This document shows positions 6,198 to 6,983 of a stretch of 6,983 bases of DNA, in pieces. Within the stretch, counting starts at the first letter, position 1. Each line of letters opens with the position of its first letter. Source of the DNA: Bacillota bacterium. GTDB lineage: Bacteria; Bacillota; Bacilli; Lactobacillales; Enterococcaceae. The position numbers were made by a program, and so were the translations under genes. The notes under the pieces were generated by a model, which saw nothing but the letters and a program-made list of their open reading frames with translations, was not told where the DNA came from and made no database searches. The stretch is taken from assembly GCA_023389005.1 (NCBI GenBank), contig JAEWFE010000199.1:1-6983 (forward strand), in the 5' to 3' direction.

Positions 6198-6239
6198 ACT
6201 TCTAAGATAACATTCTCAAAATCACTTGTCAAGCTGTAA
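6147..6239 (+). CDS. Doubtful 30-codon basic peptide
   Basis: A GTG at 6147 preceded by AAGGAAAG (6132-6139) at seven bases opens a 30-codon frame ending with TAA at 6237-6239. The product begins MFPKLLKKLKNTF and is rich in lysine and hydrophobic residues, with no acidic residue. The frame is open upstream to about 6084, so it could also be a decayed gene fragment. No promoter is evident and it lies opposite the candidate small RNA and its promoter. It may well be chance in AT-rich DNA. Confidence 0.15.
   Translation: MFPKLLKKLKNTFTLFYTSKITFSKSLVKL
6204..6232 (-). promoter_or_regulatory. Minus-strand promoter in the ciaH-alsS gap
   Basis: Read leftwards, a perfect TTGACA (6227-6232), a 17-base spacer ending in TGT, and TATCTT (6204-6209) form a -35 plus extended -10 promoter. 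The predicted start is near 6197. No gene follows on this strand until the terminator at 5935-5967, about 260 bases away. Confidence 0.55.
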
Positions 6240-6438
6240 AAAACAAAGCCTTTTCACAACAAACTATAGTATTCTCAACTACATTTCATGATATTATTTA
6301 TTTTAGCTATATTTAAGGTATTAAAACAGTTTACTAATTATAACTAATCTAATTTTTATAAAAATAATATTTTTCCAGTCATTATCAAGACATAAATACA
6401 GTTACTTTATATTTTCTGCAAATTTTCAAACATATCTA
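6240..6438. other. AT-rich spacer without a recognisable gene
   Basis: Strongly AT-rich DNA between the minus-strand promoter and the alsS promoter. I see no credible reading frame on either strand and no terminator. A 14-base perfect palindrome ATTTTTATAAAAAT lies near 6353-6366. The A/T runs just before the alsS -35 could act as an upstream promoter element. Confidence 0.5.
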
Positions 6439-6468
6439 TTTACAACAGGCGAAAACTAGTGTTATAAT
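6439..6468 (+). promoter_or_regulatory. alsS promoter
   Basis: TTTACA (6439-6444), an 18-base spacer ending TGT, and a perfect TATAAT (6463-6468) give a strong extended -10 promoter. The start near 6475 leaves a leader of about 90 bases, with only a weak possible hairpin (AAAAAC with GTTTTT). No CiaR box, good cre site or Rex site was found next to it. Confidence 0.75.
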
Positions 6469-6565
6469 GCAAAACGAAATTAAACAGATAAACAAACTGT
6501 TATACAACTAAAAACGTTGATTTAATGAGTTTTTAAAGAAAATGATACAGAAAGAAGTGTTACAG

Positions 6566-6983
6566 TTGAGTAAAAAAGAAAAACACGGTGCCGATATTAT
6601 CGTGGATAGCTTGATTAATCATGAAGTAGAGTATGTTTTTGGGATTCCTGGGGCAAAAATTGACCGCGTTTTCGATACTTTAGAAGATAAAGGACCTGAA
6701 TTAATCGTTACACGTCATGAACAAAATGCGGCTTTTATGGCACAAGCAATCGGACGTTTAACGGGTAAACCTGGTGTCGTCATTGCAACAAGTGGTCCAG
6801 GTGCAAGTAACTTAGCCACTGGTTTAGTTACCGCCACTGCAGAAGGTGACCCAGTACTTGCCATCGCTGGACAAGTAAAACGTAGCGATTTATTAAAATT
6901 AACACACCAAAGTATGGATAACGCTGCCTTATTTAAACCAATTACCAAATATAGCGCTGAAATTCAAGATCCTGAAACCATTT
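6566..6983 (+). CDS. alsS: Catabolic acetolactate synthase, 5' part
   Basis: The first 139 codons of a gene running off the right edge. The protein is the thiamine-diphosphate enzyme that joins two pyruvates into 2-acetolactate in the acetoin/diacetyl pathway, a cytosolic pH and pyruvate overflow route. Seen here: VFGIPGAKID (24-33), typical of AlsS rather than the biosynthetic IlvB; RHEQNAAFMAQA with the cofactor-activating Glu52; GKPGVVIATSGPGASN (67-82); and HQSMDNAALF. It closely resembles Bacillus and Lactococcus AlsS. The TTG at 6566 is preferred because AAAGAAGTG (6551-6559) lies six bases upstream and the product then begins (M)SKKEKHGAD, like Lactococcus Als. An in-frame ATG at 6542 would add eight residues but has a poor ribosome binding site. 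It has its own promoter and is unrelated in function to ciaRH. Confidence 0.93.
   Translation, partial: MSKKEKHGADIIVDSLINHEVEYVFGIPGAKIDRVFDTLEDKGPELIVTRHEQNAAFMAQAIGRLTGKPGVVIATSGPGASNLATGLVTATAEGDPVLAIAGQVKRSDLLKLTHQSMDNAALFKPITKYSAEIQDPETI

Noticed and set aside
6250..6262. Possible Rex site (TTTTCACAAC)
   Set aside because: Only one half-site is present; the TTGTGAA partner is missing.
6312..6343. Possible fourth CiaR box (TTTAAG-n5-AAAACA, then 10 bases and TATAAC)
   Set aside because: The first half-site and spacing fit, but the second half-site matches at only two of six positions, which is expected by chance in such AT-rich DNA.
6715..6948. 77-codon minus-strand frame
   Set aside because: Antisense shadow of alsS.

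Overview
The window is low-GC Firmicutes (Bacillota) DNA. The best fit is a lactic acid bacterium of the Enterococcus/Vagococcus type. This rests on a CiaR/CiaH-like two-component pair close to the streptococcal one, a catabolic acetolactate synthase close in sequence to the Bacillus and Lactococcus enzymes, strong AGGAGG-type ribosome binding sites, and AT-rich intergenic DNA. The species is inferred, not proven.

Layout. (1) 1-328, minus strand: 5' end of a MetE-like (YxjG/YxjH-type) methyltransferase with its own near-consensus promoter. (2) 398-1252, minus: an exported alpha/beta hydrolase of the DUF915 type with its own promoter. (3) 1375-3614, minus: a two-gene ABC exporter operon, permease first and ATPase second, ending in a hairpin at 1332-1368. 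(4) 3615-3743: a divergent control region. (5) 3744-5745, plus: response regulator and histidine kinase, recognisable as CiaR and CiaH. (6) 5746-6565: about 820 bases without a convincing gene. It holds a duplicated 44-base element around a large imperfect palindrome, a strong two-way terminator, a good minus-strand promoter that may drive a small RNA, and the alsS promoter. (7) 6566-6983, plus: 5' part of alsS, running off the window.

How it fits together. Three promoters (hydrolase, ABC operon, ciaRH) share one architecture: two TTTAAG-like half-sites separated by 5 bases, then exactly 10 bases, then a -10 hexamer. This is the known streptococcal CiaR box (NTTAAG-n5-WTTAAG) at the spacing used for activation. 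The simplest reading is that ciaRH controls itself and its neighbours, forming a local regulon of sensor pair, MacB/FtsX-type ABC exporter and exported hydrolase. That would be a cell-envelope or antimicrobial stress module. The operator pattern is seen directly, the CiaR assignment comes from family knowledge, and the physiological role is inferred. The two end genes show no such box and appear unrelated.
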